From: CAILHX01 sp964511385
GTDB taxonomy: Bacteria; Pseudomonadota; Gammaproteobacteria; Burkholderiales; Methylophilaceae
NCBI GenBank assembly: GCA_964511385.1
Contig: CAZEFE010000005.1
Span: 124,001-188,000, forward strand
Direction of reading: 5' to 3'
Length of the DNA: 64,000 nt
A program made the translations under genes and the position numbers. Each line of letters starts with the position of its first letter. Position 1 is the first letter of the stretch. Below, piece after piece: positions 21,639 through 32,711 of this stretch. The notes below the pieces were generated by a model. The model was not told where the DNA came from and ran no database searches. It was given only the letters and a program-made list of their open reading frames with translations.

Positions 21639-22906
21639 ACGTCGCCGTTATCGGCGCCGGTTGGGCCGGGCTGGCAACCGCGGTTGAGCTGGCTGCCCGC
21701 GGCACAGCGGTCACCGTATTCGAAACCGCGCCCAACCTGGGCGGCCGCGCGCGCGGGTTCCGGCACAAGCACACCACGCTGGATAACGGCCAGCACATCC
21801 TGCTTGGCGCCTATCGCGAAACCCTGCGGTTGATGCGCACCGTGGGCGTGGATGCCGGCAGCGCCCTGATGCGCCAGCCGCTTACCCTGGAAATCCCCGG
21901 CCAGTTCAGGCTCAAAACGCCCTGCCTGCCCGCCTCCCTGCATTTGCTGGCCGGGCTGCTTGCCGCGCAAGGCCTGAGCATCGGCGAGCGGCTGGCAACG
22001 CTGCGCTTCGTCGCCGGGCTGCGGCTGAAACACTTCCGGCTGGCCCGTGACCGGACCGTGGCCGAATTGCTCGCCAGGCAGCCCGCCACCGCGGTGAAGT
22101 GGCTGTGGGAGCCGCTCTGCGTCGCCGCTCTGAATACGCCGATGGATACGGCCTCGGCGCAGGTGTTCCTGAACGTGCTGCGCGACAGCTTCAGCCGCGC
22201 CCGCGCCGACAGCGACCTGCTGTTGCCCCGAACCGACCTTTCGACCTTGTTTCCCCAGGCTGCGGCAAACTTTATCGCGCAGCATGGCGGCTCGGTACAC
22301 ACCGGCACCCCGGTCAAATCGCTGCGCGTGGCGGAGCGTAGTGTGGAAGTGAACGGCCAGGCGTTCACGCATGCCGTTTGCGCCGTCGCCCCGCACCAGT
22401 TGGCCGCCTTGCTGCAGGATATTCCAGAAGCCGCGGCAACGCTGTCCGCCGTTGATGCTTTCACCTATCAGCCCATTGCCACGGTGTATCTGCAATACCC
22501 GCCCGGCATCCGCCTGCCTTTCCCCATGCTGGGCTTGAGCGACGGTTATGCCCAGTGGGTGTTCGACCGCGGCGCCCTGAGTGGTCAGCATGGCCTGCTG
22601 GCGGCCAGCATCAGCGCCGAAGGTCAGTATCAGCAAGTGCCGCACGAGCAACTCGCCGCGCATGTCCATGCACAATTGCAAGCCGTTGTTCCCGATCTGC
22701 CCCCACCCGAATGGCAGCAGGTCATCGTGGAAAAACGCGCGACCTTCGCCTGCACGCCAGGGCTGCAGCGGCCGCCCAACACCACCGCACACCCGCGGTT
22801 GTTCGTCAGCGGCGACTACACCGCGGGCGACTATCCAGCCACGCTCGAAGGCGCGGTGCGCAGTGGGGTAAAATGTGCGCAACTTCTACTGGCAGCTTCA
22901 TCATGA
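21623..22906 (+). CDS. hpnE: Hydroxysqualene dehydroxylase HpnE
   Basis: A 427-residue FAD-dependent amine-oxidase-fold enzyme. The dinucleotide-binding motif AVIGAGWAGLATAVEL lies at residues 6-21, followed by GGRARG. The GTG at 21623 overlaps the end of hpnD by 16 bases and places the Rossmann motif at the expected distance; no ATG fits. The C-terminal FAD-contact region (LFVSGDYTAGDYPATLEGAV) is also clear. It catalyses the last, reductive step to squalene. Confidence 0.88.
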   Translation: MGIRLNVAVIGAGWAGLATAVELAARGTAVTVFETAPNLGGRARGFRHKHTTLDNGQHILLGAYRETLRLMRTVGVDAGSALMRQPLTLEIPGQFRLKTPCLPASLHLLAGLLAAQGLSIGERLATLRFVAGLRLKHFRLARDRTVAELLARQPATAVKWLWEPLCVAALNTPMDTASAQVFLNVLRDSFSRARADSDLLLPRTDLSTLFPQAAANFIAQHGGSVHTGTPVKSLRVAERSVEVNGQAFTHAVCAVAPHQLAALLQDIPEAAATLSAVDAFTYQPIATVYLQYPPGIRLPFPMLGLSDGYAQWVFDRGALSGQHGLLAASISAEGQYQQVPHEQLAAHVHAQLQAVVPDLPPPEWQQVIVEKRATFACTPGLQRPPNTTAHPRLFVSGDYTAGDYPATLEGAVRSGVKCAQLLLAASS

Positions 22907-23649
22907 CCCCAACCCAACACCTGCAAGATCGCACCATCCTCATCACCGGCGCCGGACAGGGGCTGGGACACGCCGCCGCGCTGGCCTTTGCCGCACAAGG
23001 CGCAACCGTGATCCTGACCGGGCGCAAAGTCAGCAAGTTGGAGGAGGTCTACGATGAAATTGTCGCAGCGGGCGCGCCGCAGCCGGCCATTTTCCCGCTG
23101 GACCTGGCCAAGGCGGGCGAAGCGGAATACACCGCGCTGGCTGAGGCCATGTTCAAGGAATTCGGCAAATTGGACGGTCTCCTGCACAACGCGGCGCGCT
23201 TCGATAACCTGAGCCCGCTGGAAATCCAGACTGCCGAGCAGATGAAAGGCATGTTCCAAGTCAACGTGCTGGCGCCGTTTCTCCTGACCAAAGCCTGCCT
23301 GCCCTTATTGAAACGCTCGCCGGACGCCTCCGTGATCTTCACCTCCACCACCGCAGCACACCACCCTGCCGCCTACTGGGGCGCACACGCGGTATCCAAG
23401 AGCGCACTGGAAACCCTGGCCAAAATCTGGTCGGAAGAACTGGGCACCACGCCCCGCCTGCGCATGAACACAGTCATCCCCGGCGCGGTGCAGGCGCCGC
23501 AGCGGCGGAAATCGCACCCCGGTGAGACATCGGAACAATTACCCACGCCGGAATCCATCATGCCGCTGTACGTGTACCTGATGGGCCACGAAAGCGCCGG
23601 CGTCAACGGGCAGGTGTTCGAGGCGCAGAAGTTCGGCCGCCGCGATTAA
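22903..23649 (+). CDS. SDR-family protein (YciK-like) lacking catalytic Tyr
   Basis: A 248-residue Rossmann protein. The cofactor motif TGAGQGLG (15-22) and the HNAA box (95-98) are normal. The active site is not: aligned to E. coli YciK (WGAYAASK), the YxxxK motif here is HAVSK, with His162 (codon CAC) in place of Tyr, Lys166 kept, and Thr149 at the usual Ser position. It may be a dehydrogenase with altered chemistry or a non-catalytic NAD(P)-binding protein. It overlaps hpnE by 4 bases, so it is in the squalene operon, and overlaps the convergent desaturase gene by 4 bases. Confidence 0.8.
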   Translation: MTPTQHLQDRTILITGAGQGLGHAAALAFAAQGATVILTGRKVSKLEEVYDEIVAAGAPQPAIFPLDLAKAGEAEYTALAEAMFKEFGKLDGLLHNAARFDNLSPLEIQTAEQMKGMFQVNVLAPFLLTKACLPLLKRSPDASVIFTSTTAAHHPAAYWGAHAVSKSALETLAKIWSEELGTTPRLRMNTVIPGAVQAPQRRKSHPGETSEQLPTPESIMPLYVYLMGHESAGVNGQVFEAQKFGRRD

Positions 23650-24731
23650 CCGCCAGCCCCTGCTCGTTCCACCGCCCCCGCTGCTTGCGGCTCCAGATTG
23701 CGGTAGCTGGATGGTATCGGTTCGTAATCCTCGCCAAAGCCGACATCCCCCGGCCGCCAGCCTGCAGGCCGCTTGAAAGCGCCCCAGAAGCGTTTCAGGG
23801 TGTACCACTGCATCATCACCAGGCCGCGCTCGTTGTCGGCATCCACCACGGGGTCACTGACGCCGGTGGGGCGCGGCGGCTCGCCGTACAGCGCGGTGCC
23901 GAACAGGATGTCCCAGATCGAGAACACCTGGCCGAAGTTGCAGTTGTGCAGCCAGGGGCGCGTTTCGTCCACTTTCATGTGGTGCAGGCGGTGGAATTTC
24001 GGGTCTACAAACACGCGCTCGAAAAAGCGGCCGAAACCGATGCGGGTATTGGTGTGCGAGAAGTTCTGCACCAGTTCGCTGATCAGCGTCAGCAGCGCGA
24101 ATTCCGACAGGTCGATGCCGACCGCCAGACCCACCGAGGCGAGAATGAACGATTGCAGCACGCCATCCAGGTAGCAGCCGCGGTCATTGGTCCAGCAACT
24201 CATCTGGCGCTGGCTGTGGTGCATGCTGTGCATGGCCCACCACCACGGAATCACGTGCTCGGCGCGGTGCATCCAGTAGTAGGTCATGTCGTAAATCAGG
24301 TAATACACCAGCAGCAAAATCGCGGGATGTTCTGCCAGCCATGGAATCTGGTGTTTCAGGCTGAATACGGCCTCAACCGCCGTGCCTTCCGCTGCCCCGC
24401 CCAGCAGGTGCGCGAATGGCGACAGCACCAGGTAGCTGAACAGGGGAAACAAGCCCAGCAGCATGATGAGCGTATACAACCGGTCGATTTTGGTGTGGTC
24501 GCGGTTTTCCCATTTCTCCGCGGGGGCAATGGTCTCCAGCGGGCGGAACACACAGGCAATGATGCTGATCTGCAGCACCGCATACAGGCCGGCTTCGGCG
24601 ATTTCCCTGGGATCGCCCGCATCCTGCATGTGCAGGAATGATAATGCTCCCACCACCACATGGTCGCTCACCCATTGAATCCATTGTGCCCAGTGTTGGC
24701 TTACCAGTTGGGCAATATCAGGCAAAGACAT
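23646..24731 (-). CDS. Sterol desaturase/fatty acid hydroxylase family protein
   Basis: A 361-residue membrane di-iron oxygenase. Histidine clusters: HRAEH (155-159), HSMHH (168-172), H226 in FSHTN and HRLHH (247-251), the full ligand set of the family. Hydrophobic segments are at about 45-62, 87-110, 137-152 and 193-225. Substrate is unknown; many bacterial members act on lipids or sterol-like compounds, and the closeness of hpnCDE makes a triterpenoid substrate a fair guess only. It overlaps the upstream HAD gene by 14 bases. Confidence 0.85.
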   Translation of the reverse strand: MSLPDIAQLVSQHWAQWIQWVSDHVVVGALSFLHMQDAGDPREIAEAGLYAVLQISIIACVFRPLETIAPAEKWENRDHTKIDRLYTLIMLLGLFPLFSYLVLSPFAHLLGGAAEGTAVEAVFSLKHQIPWLAEHPAILLLVYYLIYDMTYYWMHRAEHVIPWWWAMHSMHHSQRQMSCWTNDRGCYLDGVLQSFILASVGLAVGIDLSEFALLTLISELVQNFSHTNTRIGFGRFFERVFVDPKFHRLHHMKVDETRPWLHNCNFGQVFSIWDILFGTALYGEPPRPTGVSDPVVDADNERGLVMMQWYTLKRFWGAFKRPAGWRPGDVGFGEDYEPIPSSYRNLEPQAAGAVERAGAGG

Positions 24732-25380
24732 TCATCATTCCTCGTGTAAGTTGCTCAGGCGTTTCAAACCGCTGCCAATGGTCAGGCGGCGTGCCTGACG
24801 CCTGGTCGTTATAACCCCATGTTGCAAAAGCGAAATCCAGTTTGTTTTCATCAGCGGCCACGCCGTCTTCAAAACGATCGCCAACATAGATGGTGTCGGC
24901 AGCAGGCAACTGCCGGTCGGACAGGATGCGCCCGATCATCTGCGACTTGTTGGCCAGCGGCGGCGCGAAATAATCCAGCGCATATACCCCCGCAAAAAAT
25001 CTATCCCAACCCAGGTGACTGATGATCCTGGTGGTGGGCAGCAGACGCTTGTTGGTGGCGATATAGAGCTTGTTCGCAGCGGTAGCCAGTTCCTCCAGCA
25101 TGGCTTCAATGCCGGGAAACACCGTGGCCTGCTTGTAGCCTTCGCTGTCGTAATGCGCTTTGAATTGCTGCGCCAGCGCATTTAATACCTGCACGTCTTC
25201 CGTCCCGGCCAGAATGGCCAGGATCGCCATCAGCGGCGGGCCGACGATTTCATCCGTCAGCGGACGCTTAGGAACCAGGCCCAGCGCCTTGAAGCTGCTG
25301 TCGAAGCTGGCCAGTATGCTGCTGGAGGAGTCGATCAGCGTGCCATCCAGATCGAAAATGATGCTCTTGCAAGTTGTCAT
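24718..25380 (-). CDS. HAD-family phosphatase (Gph-like)
   Basis: A 220-residue cytosolic hydrolase. Motif I is FDLDGTLID (about 9-17), with a helical cap after it, motif II ATN at about 108-110, and motif III/IV in the YVGDRFEDGVAADEN region (about 165-180). This is the phosphoglycolate-phosphatase-like HAD subfamily, but a dedicated Gph is encoded at 47425. Substrate not assignable. Ends inside the desaturase gene and starts 7 bases after radA ends. Confidence 0.8.
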   Translation of the reverse strand: MTTCKSIIFDLDGTLIDSSSSILASFDSSFKALGLVPKRPLTDEIVGPPLMAILAILAGTEDVQVLNALAQQFKAHYDSEGYKQATVFPGIEAMLEELATAANKLYIATNKRLLPTTRIISHLGWDRFFAGVYALDYFAPPLANKSQMIGRILSDRQLPAADTIYVGDRFEDGVAADENKLDFAFATWGYNDQASGTPPDHWQRFETPEQLTRGMMNVFA

Positions 25381-25387
25381 ATCGGTT

Positions 25388-26746
25388 TCAAAATTCTCTC
25401 ATTTTGCCCAACGCCTGTTCCACCCGCTCGGCGCCGAACACTTCGATGCCCTTGATTAACTGCTTGGGCAGGTTGGCCTTGGGCACGATGGCATGAGTAA
25501 AACCCAGCTTGGCGGCTTCTTTCAGCCGCTCCTGCCCGCGCTGCACGGGCCGCACCTCCCCCGCCAAACCAACCTCACCAAAAACAATAAGTTTATTAGA
25601 TAGAGGTTTGTTTTTCAAAGAAGAAACAATGGACATCAGCACCGCCAAATCGGCTGCCGGCTCGCCGATCTTGACGCCACCCACCGCATTCACAAACACG
25701 TCCTGGTCGAAGCAGGCTACCCCTGCGTGGCGATGCAGCACCGCCAGCAGCATCGCCAGCCGGTTCTGTTCCAGCCCGACGCAAAGCCTTTTTGGGTTGG
25801 GCGCATGCGCTTCGTCCACCAGCGCCTGGATTTCCACCAGCAACGGCCGCGTGCCCTCCTGTGTCACCGTCACGCAAGAACCGGCCACCTCCTCCGCATG
25901 GTGCGAAAGGAACAGCGCCGATGGGTTGCTGACTTCCTTCAGGCCTTTTTCCGTCATGGCGAACACACCCAACTCGTTCACCGCCCCAAAGCGGTTCTTG
26001 AACGCGCGTATCAGCCGGAAACTGGAGTTCTGGTCGCCCTCGAAATACAGCACCGTATCCACGATATGTTCCAGCACGCGCGGGCCCGCCAGCGTACCTT
26101 CCTTGGTCACATGGCCGACGAGGATAATGGTGATGCCGGACTGTTTGGCGATGCGCGTCAGTTGCGCCGCGCACTCGCGCACCTGCGCCACCGAGCCGGG
26201 CGCCGATTGCAGCGCCTCCGAATACAAGGTCTGGATGGAATCGATCACCGCCACTTCCGGCTTGTGCGAAGCCAGCGCCGCGCTGATTTTCTCCAGGCTG
26301 ATTTCCGCCAGCAACTGCACCTGGCTGGCATCCAGGCTTAATCTTTTCGCCCTTAATGCGATCTGCTGCGCGGATTCCTCGCCGCTGACGTACAGCACGC
26401 GGCGGCTGCCGCCGATGTGGCACAGCGCCTGCAACAGCAAGGTGGATTTACCGATACCGGGGTCGCCCCCGATCAGCACTACCCCTCCTTGCACCAGCCC
26501 ACCGCCCAGCACACGGTCGAACTCAAGTATTCCCGAGCTATGTCGCGGCACGTCCACGGCTTCGACTTCCGCCAGACTCTGCACCTCGGCGGTTTGCGCC
26601 AGCGCGGCATAGCGGTTGGTGGCAGGCGCCTCGGCAATGGTTTCCACCAACGTGTTCCAGCCCAGGCAATGCGGGCACTGGCCCTGCCACTTGGGCGATT
26701 GGCCACCGCACTCGGTGCAGGTGTAGACGGTTTTTGCTTTAGCCAT
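25388..26746 (-). CDS. radA: DNA repair protein RadA
   Basis: A 452-residue RecA-like ATPase that drives branch migration in recombination. A zinc finger C10-x2-C13...C24-x2-C27 starts the protein, Walker A GGDPGIGKS is at 93-101, the RadA-specific KNRFG motif lies in AFKNRFGAVNELG, and the C-terminal Lon-protease-like domain is present (VGGVKIGEPAADLAVLMSIV). Full length. Followed closely by the HAD gene. Confidence 0.95.
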   Translation of the reverse strand: MAKAKTVYTCTECGGQSPKWQGQCPHCLGWNTLVETIAEAPATNRYAALAQTAEVQSLAEVEAVDVPRHSSGILEFDRVLGGGLVQGGVVLIGGDPGIGKSTLLLQALCHIGGSRRVLYVSGEESAQQIALRAKRLSLDASQVQLLAEISLEKISAALASHKPEVAVIDSIQTLYSEALQSAPGSVAQVRECAAQLTRIAKQSGITIILVGHVTKEGTLAGPRVLEHIVDTVLYFEGDQNSSFRLIRAFKNRFGAVNELGVFAMTEKGLKEVSNPSALFLSHHAEEVAGSCVTVTQEGTRPLLVEIQALVDEAHAPNPKRLCVGLEQNRLAMLLAVLHRHAGVACFDQDVFVNAVGGVKIGEPAADLAVLMSIVSSLKNKPLSNKLIVFGEVGLAGEVRPVQRGQERLKEAAKLGFTHAIVPKANLPKQLIKGIEVFGAERVEQALGKMREF

Positions 26747-26764
26747 GGCGGCAGTTACCCCAGG

Positions 26765-27580
26765 CTAGGATCGAGCGAAAACTGCAGCATCGACTTGCGG
26801 CAAGCATTCGAAGCCGGGTTGGGAGAACAAGTACCCCTGGAATAATTCCACCCCTGCGTCGGCCAAGGTGAGGAACTCTGCCTGCGTCTCGATACCTTCT
26901 GCAATCACCCGGATGGAAAGCTCCCGGCATGCGGCAAGAATGGCAGTCACGATAGAACGGCGCACACGGTCGGAATCGACATTCCGGGTCAGGGCCATGT
27001 CCAGCTTGATGATATCGGGTTGCCAGTCCGCCAGGAGGTTCAAGCCAGCGTAGCCGGCACCGAAGTCATCGATAGCCGTGGTGAACTGGTGTTTCTTGTA
27101 TTCGATGAAAATGTTGCGCAGATGCTCGTGATCCTTGACCTTTTCGCCTTCCGTCACCTCGAACATGATGCGGTTGGTCGGAAAATCGAGCTCCCTGGCG
27201 GCCTCCAGCGTCGCCCGGATACAGGTTTCCGGCCGATAGACCGCATTGGGCAGAAAGTTGATGCTGAGCATCCCCTGAAGGCCGAGCTTCTTGGCCATAT
27301 CGATGGCCCTGACACGAATGGACTGGTCGAACTTATAGCGGTTGGCATCATTGACCTGTGCCAGCACCCAGCCGGCACCTTCACCCTGCACGCCCCGCAC
27401 CAGTGCCTCGTAGCCGAAAATGCCTTTATTGGTCACATCCACAATGGGCTGAAAGGCCATCGTGAAATCAATGCCGAGTGCCGATAAATCACGGCATTCC
27501 TTACACCCGACCGGGTTGAAATCGATTGTTCTGCTCTCCACCACTTTTCTCCTGCCCCGCTGCTGCCAATAGCGGGGCAT
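26765..27580 (-). CDS. EAL-domain protein
   Basis: An EAL domain without a GGDEF partner. It has GYEALVRG (57-64) at the signature position, a Cys pair CKEC at 26-29, FEVTE, IDDFGAGYAG (about 168-177) and KLD, so most residues needed for c-di-GMP hydrolysis are kept. A better ribosome binding site (AGGAG) precedes GTG codons at 27544 and 27541, so the true start may be 12-13 codons later than the ATG used here. Soluble, with no other sensor domain. It may be a c-di-GMP phosphodiesterase or a binding protein. Confidence 0.8.
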   Translation of the reverse strand: MPRYWQQRGRRKVVESRTIDFNPVGCKECRDLSALGIDFTMAFQPIVDVTNKGIFGYEALVRGVQGEGAGWVLAQVNDANRYKFDQSIRVRAIDMAKKLGLQGMLSINFLPNAVYRPETCIRATLEAARELDFPTNRIMFEVTEGEKVKDHEHLRNIFIEYKKHQFTTAIDDFGAGYAGLNLLADWQPDIIKLDMALTRNVDSDRVRRSIVTAILAACRELSIRVIAEGIETQAEFLTLADAGVELFQGYLFSQPGFECLPQVDAAVFARS

Positions 27581-27648
27581 ATTAGCATGCCCGCCTCCAA
27601 TTCGTTCTGGATACCATCAGAACGCCCGGCGCACCCAATCCAGGCTCA

Positions 27649-28143
27649 TCAACCCATTTTCCCCAGCCGGTCATCACGTTCTCGTATCAGCCAATAAGTC
27701 ACGCCCAATACCAGGGTAACGGTAGCCAAGCCAAACAAGTGTTCCGGAGATATTTCTGCTAGGTCCAGAACGATAAATTTTCTCGCCAGCGCAAGCAGCG
27801 CGATCAACAGTACCGTCTTGATCTGGATAATGCTTTGTTCGCGCGTCACCACATACTGGAGCGTGTGGTTGAATTCCAGCGCAATCAGCACTGTCATAAT
27901 CTGACCGAAAACGGCCTGAAACACCCTGTGATCCAATGGGTTGGCGGCTCCGAACAGCAGATTGCCAACCGTGTCCACGACCAAGCGGTAGAGTGCCACA
28001 AAAATGACGATCGCGATGACGACCGTCAGCACAAAAGCCACCAGGCTTTCTATGCTTTGATAGAAAGTCAATGGAGATTTCCCATCCTGTTCGAAAGCTG
28101 TCGCCCGTGCAAACATACCTCGTGAGATTAACCTTTTCATCAT
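27649..28143 (-). CDS. PsiE-family membrane protein
   Basis: A 164-residue protein with four hydrophobic segments at about 31-53, 76-93, 107-122 and 136-152, matching the phosphate-starvation-inducible PsiE family. Its function in any organism is not clear. The N-terminal ~25 residues are polar and cytosolic. It stands alone between the EAL gene and the protease gene, all on the minus strand. Confidence 0.75.
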   Translation of the reverse strand: MMKRLISRGMFARATAFEQDGKSPLTFYQSIESLVAFVLTVVIAIVIFVALYRLVVDTVGNLLFGAANPLDHRVFQAVFGQIMTVLIALEFNHTLQYVVTREQSIIQIKTVLLIALLALARKFIVLDLAEISPEHLFGLATVTLVLGVTYWLIRERDDRLGKMG

Positions 28144-28237
28144 GGTTGTCCGTCACCGTAATCACTACTGAAAAAATAGTATCTTGCAGCCTCTTTTCAA
28201 GAGGCTGCAAATGGCAAGATGATCGCCTTTGTCATCA

Positions 28238-29707
28238 TCAGCCGATCGGCACAGTCACAAACCTCTTGCTGTCGCCCCGCATGATCAGCAAAGCGAGATG
28301 CTTCTGATGCTTGTCGACCAGGCTTCGCAGGTTCTGCACGGATTCGACCCGTTTGCCATTGACCGAAAGTATGACGTCACCGGGGCGAATCCCTGCTTTG
28401 GCCGCAGGGCCGGCGCTGACGTTTTCCACCACCAGGCCGGTGCTGATATTCGCCTCACGCTCTTCCTCATCAGTCAAAGGCCGAACCGCCAACCCCAGTT
28501 TCACCTTGCTGGGCTCATCCGACTCGGCTTTGGCTTGCTCCGACTTCATTTCGCCGACGCGCAGGCTAACTTCATGCGACTTGCCGTTGTGCCAGACCTC
28601 CAATTTCGCCGTGCTCCCAGGCACGGTGTCGGCCACCAGCGGCGGCAGTTCGGCGGATTGGGCAATGGCCGTACCGTTGAATCTGGTGATTACATCGCCC
28701 GGCTCAATACCGGCCTTTTCTGCCGGACTGCCCTTCTCGACCGAACTCACCAGTGCACCGGCGGGTTTACTCAGCCCGAAGGATTGCGCCAGTTGCTGGT
28801 CCACCGGCTGAATCATGACGCCCAGCCTTCCCCGGCTCACTTTGCCATGGTCCAGCAACTGGTGCTCGACCTTCATCGCCACATCAATAGGGATGGCGAA
28901 CGACAGGCCCTGATAACCGCCGCTACGGCTGTAGATCTGTGAGTTGATGCCAATCACTTCGCCGTTCATATTGAACAATGGCCCGCCGGAATTGCCCGGA
29001 TTGATCGCCACGTCAGTTTGCAGGAAAGGCACGTAGCCTTCATCCGGCAACGAGCGCGACTTGGCCGAGACGATGCCTGCCGTCACGCTGTTTTCGAAAC
29101 CGAAGGGCGAGCCGATCGCCACCACCCATTCGCCGACCTTGACGTTTTGTGGTTCACCAATACGCACCGACGGCAGATTTTTGGCGTCGATCTTCAGCAC
29201 CGCGACATCGCTCGGCTTGTCGATGCCGACCACCTTGGCCTTGAACTCCCGCTTGTCGGTCAGTTTGACCGTGACCTCGTCGGCATCGGCCACCACGTGG
29301 GCATTGGTGAGAACGGTGCCATCGGGGCTGACGATAAAGCCGGAACCCATCGCCTGCACAGGCTCACCGCCTTCCGGCACCTGGGGCTGGAAGTGGCGGA
29401 AGAAATCGAAGAACGGATCGTCAGGATCGAGTTGCGGAAACCCGCGCATGACGCGGTTGGCCGTTTTGACCGTGCCAGTCACACTGATGTTGACCACGGC
29501 CTGCCCCTGCTCGGCAACGATACTGGAGAAATCCGGTAATGCGTTGCCGAACCGCATCGACGGGGCCGCAGCAACCGGGTTGGGGATGGCATGTGCCGCC
29601 CCGATGGTGGAATGGTTCTGAAAATAATATCCAGCACCGAACATTGCCGCACATACCGCTGCCATGCCGGCCACCTTGATAGGCTTGGACCATTGCATCG
29701 TATTCAT
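28238..29707 (-). CDS. DegP/DegQ-type periplasmic serine protease
   Basis: A 489-residue HtrA-family protease and chaperone for periplasmic quality control. An N-terminal membrane segment or signal (about 10-28) is followed by a trypsin-like domain with the triad H137 (TNAHVV), D167 (SDVAVL) and S240 (GNSGGPL), and two PDZ domains (about 295-385 and 405-489, RLGVMIQPVD and KLGLAVRPLT). Slightly longer linker between the PDZ domains than in E. coli DegQ. Single-gene unit. Confidence 0.92.
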   Translation of the reverse strand: MNTMQWSKPIKVAGMAAVCAAMFGAGYYFQNHSTIGAAHAIPNPVAAAPSMRFGNALPDFSSIVAEQGQAVVNISVTGTVKTANRVMRGFPQLDPDDPFFDFFRHFQPQVPEGGEPVQAMGSGFIVSPDGTVLTNAHVVADADEVTVKLTDKREFKAKVVGIDKPSDVAVLKIDAKNLPSVRIGEPQNVKVGEWVVAIGSPFGFENSVTAGIVSAKSRSLPDEGYVPFLQTDVAINPGNSGGPLFNMNGEVIGINSQIYSRSGGYQGLSFAIPIDVAMKVEHQLLDHGKVSRGRLGVMIQPVDQQLAQSFGLSKPAGALVSSVEKGSPAEKAGIEPGDVITRFNGTAIAQSAELPPLVADTVPGSTAKLEVWHNGKSHEVSLRVGEMKSEQAKAESDEPSKVKLGLAVRPLTDEEEREANISTGLVVENVSAGPAAKAGIRPGDVILSVNGKRVESVQNLRSLVDKHQKHLALLIMRGDSKRFVTVPIG

Positions 29708-29877
29708 TTCACACCTCTTTCGAATCTGCGTTGAACACCGCCCCCGGCTATGGAGGGCTTTCTGGCTGCTTTGGTCTCAGTCCAATTGCAAAAGTTCCGT
29801 TGGTCATCGCCAGCATTGACGCGGCTTGCAGCTCTGCTAAATTATTGTCGTCGGCATTCGTACTCGGGAGATTCCGC

Positions 29878-30510
29878 ATGAAAATCTTGGAGAAAATCAC
29901 TGACCAGCTCGCCAGCATGGGCCTGCCTCTGTATGCCGTTTCGCTCACAGCGGCAGCACGGTGCGACACGCCGCTGTTGCTGATGCTGCACTGGCATGGC
30001 TTCCGCCGCGAGCTGCTGATCAACCTGCCGGGCATCAACAGTACGCCATTCCCCGTCCCCGGCTCCGCCCTGCAGATCAACGAGCGCTGGCATGAAGTCG
30101 AACACATCGACGCTGCCATGCTCGACGCCGCCTGGCAACTCGGCGCATGGGACGTGGAGCGGGAAGAAAGGCGCGCCTGCAACTACATCGCGGCCGATGC
30201 GCGCGAAGCCCAGGCATGCCGGCAGGCCTTCGGCGAGCATCCGATGGATTTGCCGGAGGATCTGCACCTGGTGACCGAAGCCCCAGACCGCGAGGACATG
30301 ATGCAACTGGGCGCCAACGTTGGCTACATCCGCTGGCTGTTCCGCCCCGTTCTGGGGGGAATCTGGCAGACCACGGCGGAAGATGACACGCTCGCCCCGG
30401 ACGGCAGCCGCGAGCCACCCTGCCCGGTTGCGCCACGCCCGCCCAAAGGTGGCCACGCCGCGCGCACCACTTATCGTCTTGGCAAAGTCAACCGCATCAT
30501 TCTGCTCTAG
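29878..30510 (+). CDS. Conserved hypothetical protein
   Basis: A 210-residue soluble protein starting MKILEKITDQLASMG. The ATG at 29878 has GGGAG 7 bases upstream and is preferred over the open frame reaching back to 29731. It contains an aromatic and histidine stretch (LLMLHWHGFRRELLI, about 36-50) and a C-terminal Pro/Gly/Arg-rich tail. No membrane segment or known motif. Family not recognised. It precedes the heat-shock promoter on the same strand. Confidence 0.6.
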   Translation: MKILEKITDQLASMGLPLYAVSLTAAARCDTPLLLMLHWHGFRRELLINLPGINSTPFPVPGSALQINERWHEVEHIDAAMLDAAWQLGAWDVEREERRACNYIAADAREAQACRQAFGEHPMDLPEDLHLVTEAPDREDMMQLGANVGYIRWLFRPVLGGIWQTTAEDDTLAPDGSREPPCPVAPRPPKGGHAARTTYRLGKVNRIILL

Positions 30511-30522
30511 TTTTCCGCCCCT

Positions 30523-30550
30523 CTTGAAAAGATAAAAACCGTCCCTATTT
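30523..30550 (+). promoter_or_regulatory. Sigma-32-type promoter of groESL
   Basis: CTTGAAA (30523-30529), a 13-base spacer, then CCCTATTT (30543-30550), very close to the sigma-32 consensus (CTTGAAA and CCCCAT-T). The 130-base leader contains an 8-base hairpin ACGGCAGC-CAT-GCTGCCGT at 30560-30578. No CIRCE element is present, so control is by the heat-shock sigma factor rather than HrcA. Confidence 0.75.
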
Positions 30551-30683
30551 TTCCGATCAACGGCAGCCATGCTGCCGTGAGCCGCTACGCAGAAAGTTGG
30601 GCGTCACGACTCGTTCGACCACTCCTGCGACGGCTCCCATATTCGTAATTTTGATATGTAACCGATTGATACAGGAGATCAAT

Positions 30684-31001
30684 ATGCACATTCGTCCCCT
30701 CTACGACCGGGTCGTCATCAAGCGAATCGACCAACAGCGCACGACGGCTTCGGGCATCGTCATCCCCGACACCGCGGCGGAAAAACCCGAGCAGGGTGAA
30801 GTCGTTGCCGTGGGTAGCGGCAAGGTGTTGCAGGACGGCACCACGCGCGCCCTGGAAGTGAAGGTCGGCGACCAGGTGTTGTTCGGCAAATACGCCGGGC
30901 AGACCGTCAAGGTCGACGGCGAGGAACTGCTCGTGATGCGCGAAGAAGACATCATGGGCGTCATCGAAGGAAAGCAGGCCGCCCTCAAGAAGGCCGCCTG
31001 A
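30684..31001 (+). CDS. groES: Co-chaperonin GroES
   Basis: The 7-fold lid of the GroEL chamber. A 105-residue protein starting MHIRPLYDRVVIKR, with the mobile loop (about 17-33, TTASGIVIPDTAAEKPEQGE) intact. Slightly longer than usual (95-97) because of a tail GKQAALKKAA after the normal end. AGGAG precedes the ATG. groEL follows after 31 bases. Confidence 0.95.
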   Translation: MHIRPLYDRVVIKRIDQQRTTASGIVIPDTAAEKPEQGEVVAVGSGKVLQDGTTRALEVKVGDQVLFGKYAGQTVKVDGEELLVMREEDIMGVIEGKQAALKKAA

Positions 31002-31032
31002 TCAGGTTCAACAGTCATAAAGGAGTAACAAT

Positions 31033-32655
<1,623 letters not shown>

Positions 32656-32666
32656 AGCAGCCGTTT

Positions 32667-32694
32667 CCCCGCCCCTGATGGGGCGGGGCTTTTT
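32667..32694 (+). terminator. Terminator/attenuator between groEL and hsp20
   Basis: CCCCGCCCC and GGGGCGGGG form a 9-base stem with loop TGAT, then CTTTTT. hsp20 begins 18 bases after it with no room for a promoter, so partial read-through probably sets its level. Confidence 0.8.
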
Positions 32695-32711
32695 CAGCAA
32701 AGGAGACGAAA

